From Cellulomonas sp. Root930 (GTDB lineage Bacteria > Actinomycetota > Actinomycetes > Actinomycetales > Cellulomonadaceae): a stretch of 64,000 nt of DNA. The DNA is taken from NCBI GenBank assembly GCA_001429255.1, contig LMJI01000002.1, positions 545,274-609,273 of the forward strand, written 5' to 3'. Numbering within the stretch: position 1 is the stretch's first letter; the number at the start of each line of letters is the position of its first letter. Position numbers and translations under genes: made by a program. Shown here in pieces: positions 43,904-52,464 of this stretch. The notes beneath the pieces were generated by a model. The model searched no databases. It was not told where the DNA came from and was given only the letters and a program-made list of their open reading frames with translations.

Positions 43904-44655
43904 CCCTGGTCACCGGGCGCCCCGCCCAGCCGCGCACCGCCCCGCACCTTCGCCACGAGCGGGTGCTGCTGCGCGACGGTGCACGGCTGCTCGCCGGGAT
44001 GGACGAGGTCGGTCGCGGGTCCCTCGCGGGACCGGTGAGCGTCGGCGTGGTCGTCGTCGACGCGGGCACGCGGTCCGCGCCGAAGGGCGTCGCCGACTCC
44101 AAGCTCCTCGCGCCCGCGGCACGCACCCGTCTGCTGCCCGCGCTCAGCCGGTGGGGGCTGGCCCGCGCGGTCGGGCACGCGAGCGCCGCGGAGATCGACG
44201 AGATCGGCATCATCGCCGCGCTGCGGCTGGCAGGGACCAGGGCGCTCGCGACGATCACCCTGACGGTCGGGCCGGTGGACGTCGTCCTCCTCGACGGGTC
44301 GCACGACTGGTTGAGCCGTCCTGCGCAGCCCGATCTGTTCTCGCTCGACGACGAGCCGGAGGTGGCCGGTCCGCGCGTGCACATGCGGGTCAAGGCCGAC
44401 CGCACGTGCGCGTCGGTCGCCGCGGCGAGCGTGCTGGCCAAGTGCGAGCGGGACGCGATGATGGTCGACCTGTCGGCGCAGCACCCCGCGTACCGCTGGC
44501 ACGAGAACAAGGGCTACGCGTCGCCCGAGCACATGGCGGCGCTGCGCGAGCTGGGCCCGAGCGAGCTGCACCGCAGGTCGTGGCGGCTGCCGGTCGCCGG
44601 GGAGCCGCTCGTGGACGTGGAGTACGCCGACGAGTACGCCGACGAGGTCGTCTGA
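43900..44655 (+). CDS. rnhB: ribonuclease HII
   Basis: A 251-residue enzyme that nicks RNA in RNA-DNA hybrids and removes misincorporated ribonucleotides. Acidic motif I is AGMDEVGRGSLAGPV (Asp and Glu), the next Asp is in VVLLDGSHDW, and KADRTCASVAAASVLAK is the later conserved block. A short acidic insertion (QPDLFSLDDEPE) follows the DGSHDW region. The GTG overlaps the lepB stop (GTGA). Confidence 0.94.
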   Translation: MTLVTGRPAQPRTAPHLRHERVLLRDGARLLAGMDEVGRGSLAGPVSVGVVVVDAGTRSAPKGVADSKLLAPAARTRLLPALSRWGLARAVGHASAAEIDEIGIIAALRLAGTRALATITLTVGPVDVVLLDGSHDWLSRPAQPDLFSLDDEPEVAGPRVHMRVKADRTCASVAAASVLAKCERDAMMVDLSAQHPAYRWHENKGYASPEHMAALRELGPSELHRRSWRLPVAGEPLVDVEYADEYADEVV

Positions 44656-44713
44656 GCGCTCGCTGTCGTGGCGTCGCGCGGCTCCGGGCTCGGGCATGGG
44701 GGATGATGTCCCG

Positions 44714-45037
44714 GTGAGCGCGGAGGACCTGGAGAACTACGAGACCGACATGGAGCTCGCGCTGTACCGCGAGTACCGCGACGTCGTGGGGCTCTTCTCC
44801 TACGTCGTGGAGACCGAGAGACGGTTCTACCTGGCCAACCAGGTCGACCTGCAGGTGCGGTCGGCCGCGGGGGAGGTCTACTTCGAGCTGACCCTCGCCG
44901 ACGCCTGGGTGTGGGACGTGTACCGCTCCGCCCGGTTCGTGAAGTCGGTGCGCGTGGTCACGTTCAAGGACGTCAACGTCGAGGAGCTGGCCAAGGCCGA
45001 GCTCGACCTCGGGGGCAGCGCGGGCTTCGCCCGCTGA
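44714..45037 (+). CDS. DUF2469 protein
   Basis: A 107-residue cytoplasmic protein conserved in actinobacteria between rnhB and yraN. The core YREYRDVVGLFSYVVETERR and the region YFELTLADAWVWDVYRSARF match the family; function unknown. I take GTG 44714 (VSAEDLENYE), where family proteins begin; GATGAT lies 6 nt upstream and no Shine-Dalgarno is seen. An ATG at 44696 is in frame but adds six unconserved residues. Confidence 0.9.
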   Translation: MSAEDLENYETDMELALYREYRDVVGLFSYVVETERRFYLANQVDLQVRSAAGEVYFELTLADAWVWDVYRSARFVKSVRVVTFKDVNVEELAKAELDLGGSAGFAR

Positions 45038-45207
45038 CGCCCGCCAGGGTGTGCCGACGGCCGCTGAGGCGCGTGCGCGCCGGGGCCGACGACACAGGGC
45101 GCTGATCCGCCCACAGCCCCCGCAGGGACGACCCCGGTCCACGGCATCGCCGACGAGGCGGTCTCGGCCGATCGCGCGCTGGCACTGTCCAGCCCGGAGG
45201 TGGTCCG
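45038..45207. other. 170-bp gap between DUF2469 and yraN
   Basis: No gene, strong hairpin or convincing promoter is visible here. GGAGG at 45197-45201 is the yraN ribosome-binding site. Confidence 0.5.
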
Positions 45208-45564
45208 GTGCGCGCGAAGGACGCAGTGGGGCGGTACGGGGAGGACGTCGCGGCAGCGCACGTCGTCGGCCGCGGGTGGGACGTGCTCGACCGGAACTGG
45301 CGGACGCGGGACGGTGAGCTCGACCTGGTCGCCCTCGACGGTGACGAGCTGGTGGTCATCGAGGTCAAGACGCGGCGGTCGATCGCCTTCGGGCACCCCG
45401 CGGAGGCGGTGACACCGCGCAAGCTGGCCCGGGTGCGCCGTCTGGGGGCGCAGTGGCTCGCGGCGCACGACGTGCACCCGAGGTCGGTGCGGGTCGACGT
45501 CATCGCCGTGCTGCTGCCCGCCCGTGGCGCGGCCGAGATCGACCACCTCGTCGGGGTGGTCTAG
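45208..45564 (+). CDS. yraN: UPF0102 protein YraN
   Basis: A 118-residue endonuclease-like protein. The restriction-fold core is GELDLVALDGDELVVIEVKTR (Glu, Asp and E-V-K), followed by RRSIAFGHPAEAVTP. The family is believed to be a nuclease linked to DNA processing, and its partner genes comM and dprA follow. The GTG has GGAGG 6 nt upstream, and its stop directly abuts the comM start. Confidence 0.9.
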   Translation: MRAKDAVGRYGEDVAAAHVVGRGWDVLDRNWRTRDGELDLVALDGDELVVIEVKTRRSIAFGHPAEAVTPRKLARVRRLGAQWLAAHDVHPRSVRVDVIAVLLPARGAAEIDHLVGVV

Positions 45565-47088
45565 GTGGTGCTGGGCCGGACGCTGGGTGTGGCGCTCGTC
45601 GGGCTGACCGGACACGTGGTCGAGGTGGAGGCGCACCTGGCGCCCTCGCTGCCTGCGTTCACGCTGGTCGGGCTGCCGGACGCGTCGCTGGCGGAGTCCC
45701 GCGACCGCGTGCGCGCCGCGGTCACCTCGTCGGGCCTGCCGTGGCCCAACCGGCGCATCACTGTGAACCTCTCGCCGGCCACCCTGCCCAAGTCCGGGTC
45801 CGGTTTCGACCTCGCGATCGCCGTGGCGACGCTGGCAGGAGCGGAGGCGATCGACCCGGCCGCGCCGCACGGCGTGGTCCACATCGGGGAGCTGGGCCTC
45901 GACGGCCGGCTCCGCCCGGTCCGCGGGGTGCTGCCGGCGGTCGCCGCCGCGGTCGCTGCCGGCTGTCGTCGGGTCGTGGTGGCCGAGGCGAACGCCGCGG
46001 AGGCCCGGCTGGTGCCGGGCGCGCAGGTCGTCGGCGTCACGAGCCTCGCGCAGGTCGCCGCACGCTACGGCGCCGACGTCGAGGTGACCGAGGTCGCGCC
46101 CGTGGCCACGGAGCCCGTCGCGCGACCCTCGGGCACGTCGGCGCTGGACCTCGCCGACGTGGTCGGTCAGGACGAGGCGCGCAGCTGTCTCGAGGTCGCC
46201 GCCGCGGGCGGGCACCACCTGCTCATGGTGGGGCCGCCGGGTACGGGCAAGACGATGCTGGCGGCGCGCCTGCCCGGTCTGCTGCCCGACCTGTCGGAGG
46301 CGGACGCGGTGGAGGTGACCGCGGTGCACTCGGTCGCGGGCGCGTTCGACCCCGGCGACGGTCTGCTGCGCCGCCCGCCGTTCGAGGACCCGCACCACAC
46401 CGCCACGCCCGCGAGCGTGGTGGGTGGGGGGTCCGGGATCCCTCGGCCCGGAGCGGCGTCTCGGGCACACCGGGGCGTCCTGTTCCTGGACGAGGCACCG
46501 GAGTTCTCGACCGCGGTCCTGCAGACGCTGCGGCAGCCGCTCGAGCACGGGGAGCTCGTGCTCCACCGAGCCGCAGGCACCGCCCGGTACCCGGCCCGGT
46601 TCCAGCTGGTCCTGGCCGCCAACCCGTGCCCGTGCGGGCAGGCGGTGGGCAAGGGCCTCGCGTGCACCTGCCGCAGCGAGCAGCGCCGCCGCTACTTCGG
46701 CAAGCTCTCCGGGCCGTTGCTGGACCGCGTGGACCTGCAGGTCGAGCTCAGCCCGGCGCGTGCCGGGTCGGGACCGGGGGAGTCGTCGACGGTGGTCGCC
46801 GCGCGTGTGGCCGCCGCGCGGGCTGCGCAGGCCGAACGGCTCGGCGGGACGCCCTGGCGCACCAACGGAGACGTCCCCGGCAGCTGGCTCCGGGACCGGC
46901 TCGGAGCGGACCGGGCGCTCGTGGCGGACCTGGACCGTGCCCTGGACCGCGGCACGTTGAGCCTGCGGGGCGTCGACCGGGTCCTGCGGGTCGCGTGGAC
47001 GCTAGCCGACCTTGCCGGTCGGTCGGCGCCCGACCGGGCGGACGTGGGCCATGCCCTGCTGCTGCGCACGCGGGGGAACGGCGCATGA
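45565..47088 (+). CDS. comM: YifB/ComM-family Mg-chelatase-like AAA ATPase
   Basis: A 507-residue AAA+ protein. The N-terminal Lon-protease-like fold (1-165) includes TLVGLPDASLAESRDRVRAA. The ATPase has Walker A VGPPGTGKTML (near 222-232), Walker B GVLFLDEAPEF, sensor LAANPCPCG and a zinc-like CPCG-x-CTC pair. ComM in Vibrio promotes branch migration of incoming DNA during transformation. GTG 45565 follows the yraN stop without a gap. The stop overlaps the dprA ATG. Confidence 0.93.
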   Translation: MVLGRTLGVALVGLTGHVVEVEAHLAPSLPAFTLVGLPDASLAESRDRVRAAVTSSGLPWPNRRITVNLSPATLPKSGSGFDLAIAVATLAGAEAIDPAAPHGVVHIGELGLDGRLRPVRGVLPAVAAAVAAGCRRVVVAEANAAEARLVPGAQVVGVTSLAQVAARYGADVEVTEVAPVATEPVARPSGTSALDLADVVGQDEARSCLEVAAAGGHHLLMVGPPGTGKTMLAARLPGLLPDLSEADAVEVTAVHSVAGAFDPGDGLLRRPPFEDPHHTATPASVVGGGSGIPRPGAASRAHRGVLFLDEAPEFSTAVLQTLRQPLEHGELVLHRAAGTARYPARFQLVLAANPCPCGQAVGKGLACTCRSEQRRRYFGKLSGPLLDRVDLQVELSPARAGSGPGESSTVVAARVAAARAAQAERLGGTPWRTNGDVPGSWLRDRLGADRALVADLDRALDRGTLSLRGVDRVLRVAWTLADLAGRSAPDRADVGHALLLRTRGNGA

Positions 47089-48272
47089 GCGACCTCCTCG
47101 CACGAGCGACGTGGAGTGCGCTGGTGGAGCCGGGCGACGCCGTGGCGGGGACGCTCGTCGGGCTCCTCGGTGCTCAGGGCGCCCTGGTCTGGGTCCGGCA
47201 CGCGCTGCGGGGCGTACCCCAGCTCTCCCGCCTCGAGGCACTGCACGGCCCGCTCGCCGAGGCCGACCGGAGGCGCATCGAGCGTGCGCTGGCCCGGTGG
47301 GCCGTCCGGCTGCCCGACTGCGACCCGGTGCGCGATCTGGACCGCCTCGACCGGCTGGGCGGCGCCCTCCTGGTGCCGGCGGATCCCCGTTGGCCTGCCG
47401 CGATGGACGATCTCGGCGCCGAGGCGCCCTTCTGCCTGTGGGTCCGCGGCACCGCCGACCTGGGCGGGTCCTTGGTGCGGTCGGCCGCGGTCGTCGGATC
47501 GCGGGCCGCCACCTCCTACGGCGAACGGGTCGCGTTCGACCTGGCGGACGGGCTGGCGGGGGCCGGGGTCTGGGTGGTCTCCGGGGGCGCGTACGGCATC
47601 GACGCGGCCGCGCACCGCGGTGCCGTCGCGCGGGACGGCCGCACGCTCGTCCTGCTCGCCGGCGGGGTCGACCGGGCCTACCCGGCCGGCAACGCCCGCC
47701 TGCTCGAGGCCGTCGTGGGTGCCGGGGGCGCGCTGGCGTCCGAGGTGCCGCCCACCAGCCTGCCCACCAAGAGCCGGTTCCTGCAGCGCAACCGGTTGAT
47801 CGCCGCGGCGGGCAGGGCGACGGTCGTGGTCGAGGCCGCGTGGCGTTCGGGGGCCATGAGCACCGCGCACCACGCCGCGCGGCTGCTGCGCCCCGTGGGT
47901 GCGGTGCCGGGGCCGGTGACGTCGATGGCCTCGGCGGGCTGCCACCGGCTCCTACGGGACGGCGTGGCCGTGTGCGTGACCGACGCGGCCGAGGTGCGCG
48001 AGCTGGCGGGCCTCATCGGCACGGAGCTGGCGTCCGGGTCCGATGCGGCAGCGGATGCGCGCGCCGCTCGGCCGCACGACGCGCTCGACCCGGTGACCCG
48101 CCGGGTGCTCGACGCGCTCCCGCGCCGGACGCCGGCCCCGCTCGACCGCGTGGCGAGCGTCGCGGGGGTGACCGTGGCGGAGGCGCGGGGCGCCGTCGGC
48201 CTGCTGGAGCTCGAGGGCTGGGCGGCGCGACGGGGAGACGGATGGATCACCGTGGTCCGGTCGACATCATGA
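47085..48272 (+). CDS. dprA: DNA-processing protein DprA
   Basis: A 395-residue DprA/Smf protein that loads RecA on incoming single-stranded DNA. An N-terminal helical region precedes the Rossmann core with VVGSRAATSYGER, SGGAYGIDAAAHRGA and FLQRNRLIAA. A C-terminal winged helix (about 335-395) follows. The ATG overlaps the comM stop. The trio yraN-comM-dprA may have competence or repair functions, though no other competence genes are in view. Confidence 0.94.
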   Translation: MSDLLARATWSALVEPGDAVAGTLVGLLGAQGALVWVRHALRGVPQLSRLEALHGPLAEADRRRIERALARWAVRLPDCDPVRDLDRLDRLGGALLVPADPRWPAAMDDLGAEAPFCLWVRGTADLGGSLVRSAAVVGSRAATSYGERVAFDLADGLAGAGVWVVSGGAYGIDAAAHRGAVARDGRTLVLLAGGVDRAYPAGNARLLEAVVGAGGALASEVPPTSLPTKSRFLQRNRLIAAAGRATVVVEAAWRSGAMSTAHHAARLLRPVGAVPGPVTSMASAGCHRLLRDGVAVCVTDAAEVRELAGLIGTELASGSDAAADARAARPHDALDPVTRRVLDALPRRTPAPLDRVASVAGVTVAEARGAVGLLELEGWAARRGDGWITVVRSTS

Positions 48273-48470
48273 CGGCGGCGTCCTGTCCAGAAGGCGCGCC
48301 GAAAGCGCTGCCATGTGGATGAGGGTGAGCAGATCTGCGGGTGAAAAAAAGGCGCATCTGGACCATTGTTCATCAGGGAATCGGACATTCGGTCGGGATT
48401 CGCCCAGCATTAGGCCGTGCAGGTGAAAGTCGTCCTTGTTCGCGGCCGTGTTTCAGGTCACGGTACTCAC
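48273..48470. other. AT-richer spacer between dprA and xerC
   Basis: This 198-bp region is visibly poorer in G+C than its surroundings, roughly 55% against more than 70%. It contains an A7 run near 48345 and TTGTTC at 48367. No gene or hairpin is clear. It probably holds the xerC-whiG promoter; an in-frame GTG at 48417 could extend XerC by 18 residues. Confidence 0.5.
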
Positions 48471-49403
48471 ATGGACATGGCCGAGATCACAGCAGGGGCG
48501 CCGGATCGCGCGCGCCTCCTGTCTGATTTCTCGGCCCACCTGGGTGCTCAGCGCGGATTGTCGGAGCACACGAACCGCGCTTACGTCGGTGATGTCGACC
48601 TCCTGCTGGGCTATGCGTCGCGGCACGGACGGACCACCCTCGACTCGATCGACCTCGGCACCCTCCGCGGCTGGCTGGCCTCCATGGCGACCACCCGCCA
48701 CAGCCGCGCCACGCTGGCCCGGCGGGGTGCCGCCGTCCGCACGTTCTTCGCCTGGGCCACGCGCACCCACCGCGTCCCGGCGGACCCGGCGCTGCGCCTC
48801 GCGACCGCGCGGACCGGGTCGGCGCTGCCCACGGTGCTCCAGGTGGAGCCGGTGAACCAGCTGCTCGACCAGGCTCGCGAGCGTGCCCAGGACGGTGACG
48901 CGGTCGCGCTGCGTGACTGGGCGCTCCTGGAGCTGCTGTACGCGACCGGGGTGCGCGTCGGGGAGCTGTGCGGCGCCGACCTCGCCGCCGCGGACGTCCA
49001 CGAGCGCACCCTGCGCGTGGTGGGCAAGGGCGACAAGGAGCGGGTCGTCCCGTTCGGTATTCCCGCGCAGAAGGCGCTCGCCGCGTGGCTCGAGCGCGGG
49101 CGCCCGCAGCTCGTCGTCCCCACCTCGCCGTCGGCACTCTTCCTCGGCCTCCGTGGCGGACGCCTCGACCAGCGTCAGGCACGCTCGGTCGTCCACCAGG
49201 CCGCCTCGCTCGCCGGCATCGACGACGTCGCGCCGCACGCGTTGCGGCACACCGCAGCCACCCACCTCCTCGAGGGCGGGTCGGATCTGCGCAGCGTCCA
49301 GGAGCTGCTCGGTCACGCGAGCCTCGCCACGACGCAGCGCTACACCCACGTTTCCGCCGAACGACTCCGCTCGGCGTTCCAGCAAGCCCACCCCCGCGCA
49401 TGA
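48471..49403 (+). CDS. xerC: tyrosine recombinase XerC
   Basis: A 310-residue tyrosine recombinase that resolves chromosome dimers at dif. The SAM-like N-domain (about 12-105) is followed by the catalytic domain with Arg162 (YATGVRVGEL), Lys186 (GKGDKER), His256/Arg259 (HALRHTAATH), His282 (LGHAS) and Tyr291 (QRYTHV). The full catalytic set is present. The ATG at 48471 is chosen; the upstream GTG extension lacks family similarity. The stop overlaps the sigma-factor start (ATGA). Confidence 0.93.
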   Translation: MDMAEITAGAPDRARLLSDFSAHLGAQRGLSEHTNRAYVGDVDLLLGYASRHGRTTLDSIDLGTLRGWLASMATTRHSRATLARRGAAVRTFFAWATRTHRVPADPALRLATARTGSALPTVLQVEPVNQLLDQARERAQDGDAVALRDWALLELLYATGVRVGELCGADLAAADVHERTLRVVGKGDKERVVPFGIPAQKALAAWLERGRPQLVVPTSPSALFLGLRGGRLDQRQARSVVHQAASLAGIDDVAPHALRHTAATHLLEGGSDLRSVQELLGHASLATTQRYTHVSAERLRSAFQQAHPRA

Positions 49404-50362
49404 CGTACACGATGGAGTCGACGATGACGACGCAGCTGGACGCCGCCTTCCCGGTGCACACCCGCCTGACGAGCACGGCACCCGAGGGCGTCATCCCGCA
49501 GCCCCGGACGTCGGACACCGACCTGCTCGAGGCGACGACCGTCCCGATCACGCGCGGAGTGCCCAGCCCGCGGACCCCGGTCGCGCCCAGCCGTTCCGCC
49601 GAGGAGGTCGACGCGCTCTGGGAGAGCTACAAGTCGACCCAGTCCCGCACCGCACGCGAGGGACTGATCCTGCACTTCGCGCCCCTGGTGTCGGCTGTCG
49701 CCGGCCGCGTCGGGATGCGCCTGCCCAGCACGGTCGAGCAGGCCGACCTCGTCTCGTACGGCATGTTCGGACTCATCGACGCCATCGAGAAGTACCAGAC
49801 CGACCGCTCGGTGAAGTTCGAGTCGTACGCGTCGTCCCGCATCCGGGGCGCGATCATCGACGAGCTGCGCGCCATGGACTGGGTGCCGCGCTCGGTCCGG
49901 ACCAAGGCCCGCTCCGTCGACCGCGCCTACGCCGAGCTCGAGGCGAAGCTGCACCGGACGCCGACCGAGGACGAGGTCGCTCAGCACCTCGAGATGCCGG
50001 TCGAGGACCTGCGCGCGATCTACTCCCAGCTCTCCACGGTCAACGTCGCCGCGCTCGACGAGCTGCTCGGTGGCGGCGACGACCGCCCGGGCGGCGTCTC
50101 CCTCGGCGACACCCTCGGCGACGAGCGCACGCTCGACCCCGCCAGCTCGATCGAGGCCGCCGAGACGAAGTTCCTGCTCGCCCGCGCCATCGAGTGTCTG
50201 GGCGAGCGCGAGCGCATCGTCGTCGTCCTCTACTACTACGAGGGCATGACCCTCGCCGAGATCGGCCGCGTGCTCGGCGTCACCGAGTCCCGCATCTCGC
50301 AGATGCACACCGCCGCGATGGTCCGGCTCCGCACCCGCCTCCTCGAGGCCGAGCGGGTCTGA
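49400..50362 (+). CDS. whiG: FliA/WhiG-family RNA polymerase sigma factor
   Basis: A 320-residue sigma-28-type factor. After a 70-residue variable N-terminus, region 2 begins LWESYKS and contains DLVSYGMFGLIDAIEKY (core binding and -10 recognition). Region 3 lies near 165-220, and region 4 (YYYEGMTLAEIGRVLGVTES) contacts the -35. Such factors drive flagellar genes in motile actinobacteria and sporulation in Streptomyces, so the symbol is provisional. The ATG overlaps the xerC stop; ATG 49412 is a close alternative. Confidence 0.88.
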   Translation: MTYTMESTMTTQLDAAFPVHTRLTSTAPEGVIPQPRTSDTDLLEATTVPITRGVPSPRTPVAPSRSAEEVDALWESYKSTQSRTAREGLILHFAPLVSAVAGRVGMRLPSTVEQADLVSYGMFGLIDAIEKYQTDRSVKFESYASSRIRGAIIDELRAMDWVPRSVRTKARSVDRAYAELEAKLHRTPTEDEVAQHLEMPVEDLRAIYSQLSTVNVAALDELLGGGDDRPGGVSLGDTLGDERTLDPASSIEAAETKFLLARAIECLGERERIVVVLYYYEGMTLAEIGRVLGVTESRISQMHTAAMVRLRTRLLEAERV

Positions 50363-50380
50363 CCAGGCCGACCGCACGGT

Positions 50381-50914
50381 TCATCGCCCGCTCAGGGGGA
50401 GCAGGACCACCGGTCCGGCTCCGGGCAGCAGGCTGAGCGGGTCGACGTAGTCGGTCCCGACCCGCACGCCCCAGTGCAGGCAGACGCCGGGCGCACAGTG
50501 CGACCCCTCGGTCTCGAGCGAGCCGAGCCGGTCGCCGGGGGCGACGAGGTCGCCGACGCGGACGGACGGAGCCAGCGGTTCGACGCTCGAGCGACGACCG
50601 GCTGCGTCGGTCACGGTCACCACACGCCGGCCGCCGACCAGACCGGTGTACGTGACGACCCCGGCGACGGGGGACAGCACGTCGGCGCCGAACGGTGCGC
50701 GCAGGTCGACCCCGCGATGCCCGGCCGCCCACGGCTGCGGTGGCGGCTCGAACCCCCGGGCGACGTCCACGGCGGACCCCAGCGGCAGTCGGTAGGTCCC
50801 GGCCGACGGTGCAGGACCGGCGGACCCGGCCGAGGCGACGGTGGCGACCCCGAGGGCGGTGAGCAGCGCCATCGTGCCGAGGGCGACGGCCAGGCGTGCG
50901 GGCAGTGATGTCAT
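50381..50914 (-). CDS. M23-family (LytM) murein endopeptidase-like protein
   Basis: A 177-residue secreted protein. A signal-peptide helix occupies about 5-30 (Ala-rich cleavage region ASAGSAG). The LytM domain then shows GHRGVDLRAP with His and Asp zinc ligands and CLHWGVRVG supplying the late His; two Cys in SHCAPGVC may form a disulfide. The first His of the usual HxH pair is Cys, a variant I believe is common in actinobacterial M23 proteins. I choose ATG 50914, since upstream in-frame sequence has no signal features. It is antisense between whiG and rpsB. Confidence 0.85.
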   Translation of the reverse strand: MTSLPARLAVALGTMALLTALGVATVASAGSAGPAPSAGTYRLPLGSAVDVARGFEPPPQPWAAGHRGVDLRAPFGADVLSPVAGVVTYTGLVGGRRVVTVTDAAGRRSSVEPLAPSVRVGDLVAPGDRLGSLETEGSHCAPGVCLHWGVRVGTDYVDPLSLLPGAGPVVLLPLSGR

Positions 50915-51053
50915 GGCCGCGATGCTCCGGGAGGTCCGAGGCCGTCGGGCGAACCGCAGCCGGACCTGTGGCGTCCGACGTCCGAGGGCGGGCTGTGGGC
51001 GGTTCGGGGTGTCACCGCGGCAGGCGTCGTCCCGACCTGGTCTGCGCATCCGC

Positions 51054-51059
51054 TAAACT
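51054..51059 (+). promoter_or_regulatory. rpsB -10 box (TAAACT)
   Basis: TAAACT is one of the best -10 matches in the window. A start near 51066 would place a hairpin at the extreme 5' end of the message and give a leader of about 260 nt. Confidence 0.5.
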
Positions 51060-51067
51060 TCTGGTGC

Positions 51068-51310
51068 GACCGGTCCGTACCGGTCGACTTCGCGCGTCAT
51101 CCACCCGATCCGGGACACCGTCAGCCACACGGCCGACGAGGTCCGCACGACGGGGTCGATCACCGCAGCGGTCCGTGCACGTGCCTCGCGCAGCGCCCGG
51201 AGCGGCTGACGACATGACGCCAGGGGCGCCGACCAGCTGGTCGGAGCCGACAACCGAGATGCGGGCCCCGGAACGGGTCCGCCTTGACGCGTGCGCACCC
51301 TGCGGTGCGC
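51068..51310 (+). promoter_or_regulatory. structured rpsB leader
   Basis: Three clear hairpins are present: GACCGGT/ACCGGTC with loop CCGT (51068-51085), CCGACC/GGTCGG with loop AGCT (51229-51244), and GCGCACC/GGTGCGC with loop CTGC (51293-51310). The last lies 3 nt before the GGAAGGA ribosome-binding site. This fits feedback control of S2, inferred from ribosomal-protein practice. Confidence 0.5.
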
Positions 51311-51326
51311 GCCGGAAGGACGTGCC

Positions 51327-52355
51327 ATGGCCGTCGTGACCATGCGCCAGCTGCTCGAGAGCGGTGTCCACTTCGGACACCAGACCCGCCGCTGGAACCC
51401 CAAGATGAAGCGCTTCATCTTCACCGAGCGCAACGGCATCTACATCGTCGACCTGCAGCAGTCGCTGTCGTACATCGACAACGCCTACGACTTCGTCAGC
51501 CAGACCGTCGCGCACGGCGGGACGATCCTGTTCGTCGGCACGAAGAAGCAGGCGCAGGAGCCGGTCGCCGACCAGGCCGCCCGCGTCGGCATGCCGTACG
51601 TCAACCAGCGCTGGCTCGGTGGGATGCTCACCAACTTCAGCACGGTGCACAAGCGTCTCCAGCGCCTCAAGGAGCTGGAGCAGATCGACTTCGACGACGT
51701 GGCGGGCTCGAACCTCACGAAGAAGGAGCTGCTCGTCCTGCGCCGCGAGAAGGACAAGCTCGCGAAGACGCTGGGCGGCATCCGCGACATGGCCAAGGTC
51801 CCCTCGGCCGTGTGGATCGTCGACACGAACAAGGAGCACCTCGCGGTCAACGAGGCGCGCAAGCTCGGCATCCCGGTCGTCGCGATCCTCGACACCAACT
51901 GCGACCCCGACGTCGTCGACTACCCGATCCCGGGCAACGACGACGCCATCCGCGCGGTCCAGCTGCTGACGCGTGTCATCGCCGACGCCGCGGCCGACGG
52001 TCTGCTCAAGCGTCACTCGGGTCGCACCGCGGCCGCCGAGGGCGCCGAGGCCGACGCCGAGCCGCTGGCCGAGTGGGAGCGCGAGCTGCTCGCCGGCGCC
52101 GAGGCCGACCTGGCCGGTGCTGCGGTTGCCACCGACGCGACCGAGGCCGTCGCCGAGGCGAAGACCGAGATCGCCGAGGAGGTCGTCTCCGAGGACGCCG
52201 TGGCCGAGCCCGTCGTCGAGGAGGCTGCGGCCGAGCCCGTCGCCGAGGAGGTCGTGGCCGAGGCCGTGGCCGACGAGGTCGTCGCCGAGGCTGCCGCCGA
52301 GGAGACCCCCGCCGCCGAGACCGCCGACGCCGAGGGCGACGCCGAGTCCAAGTGA
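51327..52355 (+). CDS. rpsB: 30S ribosomal protein S2
   Basis: A 342-residue S2. The core (1-230) shows MRQLLESGVHFGHQTRRWNP and later LGGMLTNFSTV and DTNCDPD. The C-terminal 100 residues are a low-complexity, acidic extension of Ala, Glu and Val (repeats of VAEE/EVVAE), much longer than in E. coli but typical for this lineage. GGAAGGA precedes the ATG by 6 nt. A hairpin in the spacer to tsf may set the S2:EF-Ts ratio. Confidence 0.96.
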   Translation: MAVVTMRQLLESGVHFGHQTRRWNPKMKRFIFTERNGIYIVDLQQSLSYIDNAYDFVSQTVAHGGTILFVGTKKQAQEPVADQAARVGMPYVNQRWLGGMLTNFSTVHKRLQRLKELEQIDFDDVAGSNLTKKELLVLRREKDKLAKTLGGIRDMAKVPSAVWIVDTNKEHLAVNEARKLGIPVVAILDTNCDPDVVDYPIPGNDDAIRAVQLLTRVIADAAADGLLKRHSGRTAAAEGAEADAEPLAEWERELLAGAEADLAGAAVATDATEAVAEAKTEIAEEVVSEDAVAEPVVEEAAAEPVAEEVVAEAVADEVVAEAAAEETPAAETADAEGDAESK

Positions 52356-52361
52356 CCCTGC

Positions 52362-52396
52362 CGGTGCCGGCGGCCCTCGACGGGTCGCCGGCACCG
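52362..52396 (+). terminator. attenuator-like hairpin between rpsB and tsf
   Basis: CGGTGCCGGCG (52362-52372) pairs perfectly with CGCCGGCACCG (52386-52396), and CCC/GGG can pair within the loop. It starts 6 nt after the rpsB stop and has no U tract. It may attenuate transcription or stabilise the rpsB message. Confidence 0.55.
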
Positions 52397-52464
52397 CAGC
52401 ACGTCACCGGCCTGCCCAGGCCCCGCACGAACATCACGACACACACGTAGAACGGACACGACTG

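Larger units (their letters stand above)
50915..51326. other. 412-bp gap holding the M23 and rpsB promoters and the rpsB leader
   Basis: The left part has the upstream region of the minus-strand peptidase gene (GAGCAT 7 nt before its ATG). The rest is the rpsB promoter and a long leader, listed separately. No gene is seen. Confidence 0.6.

Noticed and set aside
52150..52340. Short tandem repeats at the 3' end of rpsB
   Set aside because: They encode the low-complexity Ala/Glu/Val tail common in actinobacterial S2 proteins; not a DNA repeat element.
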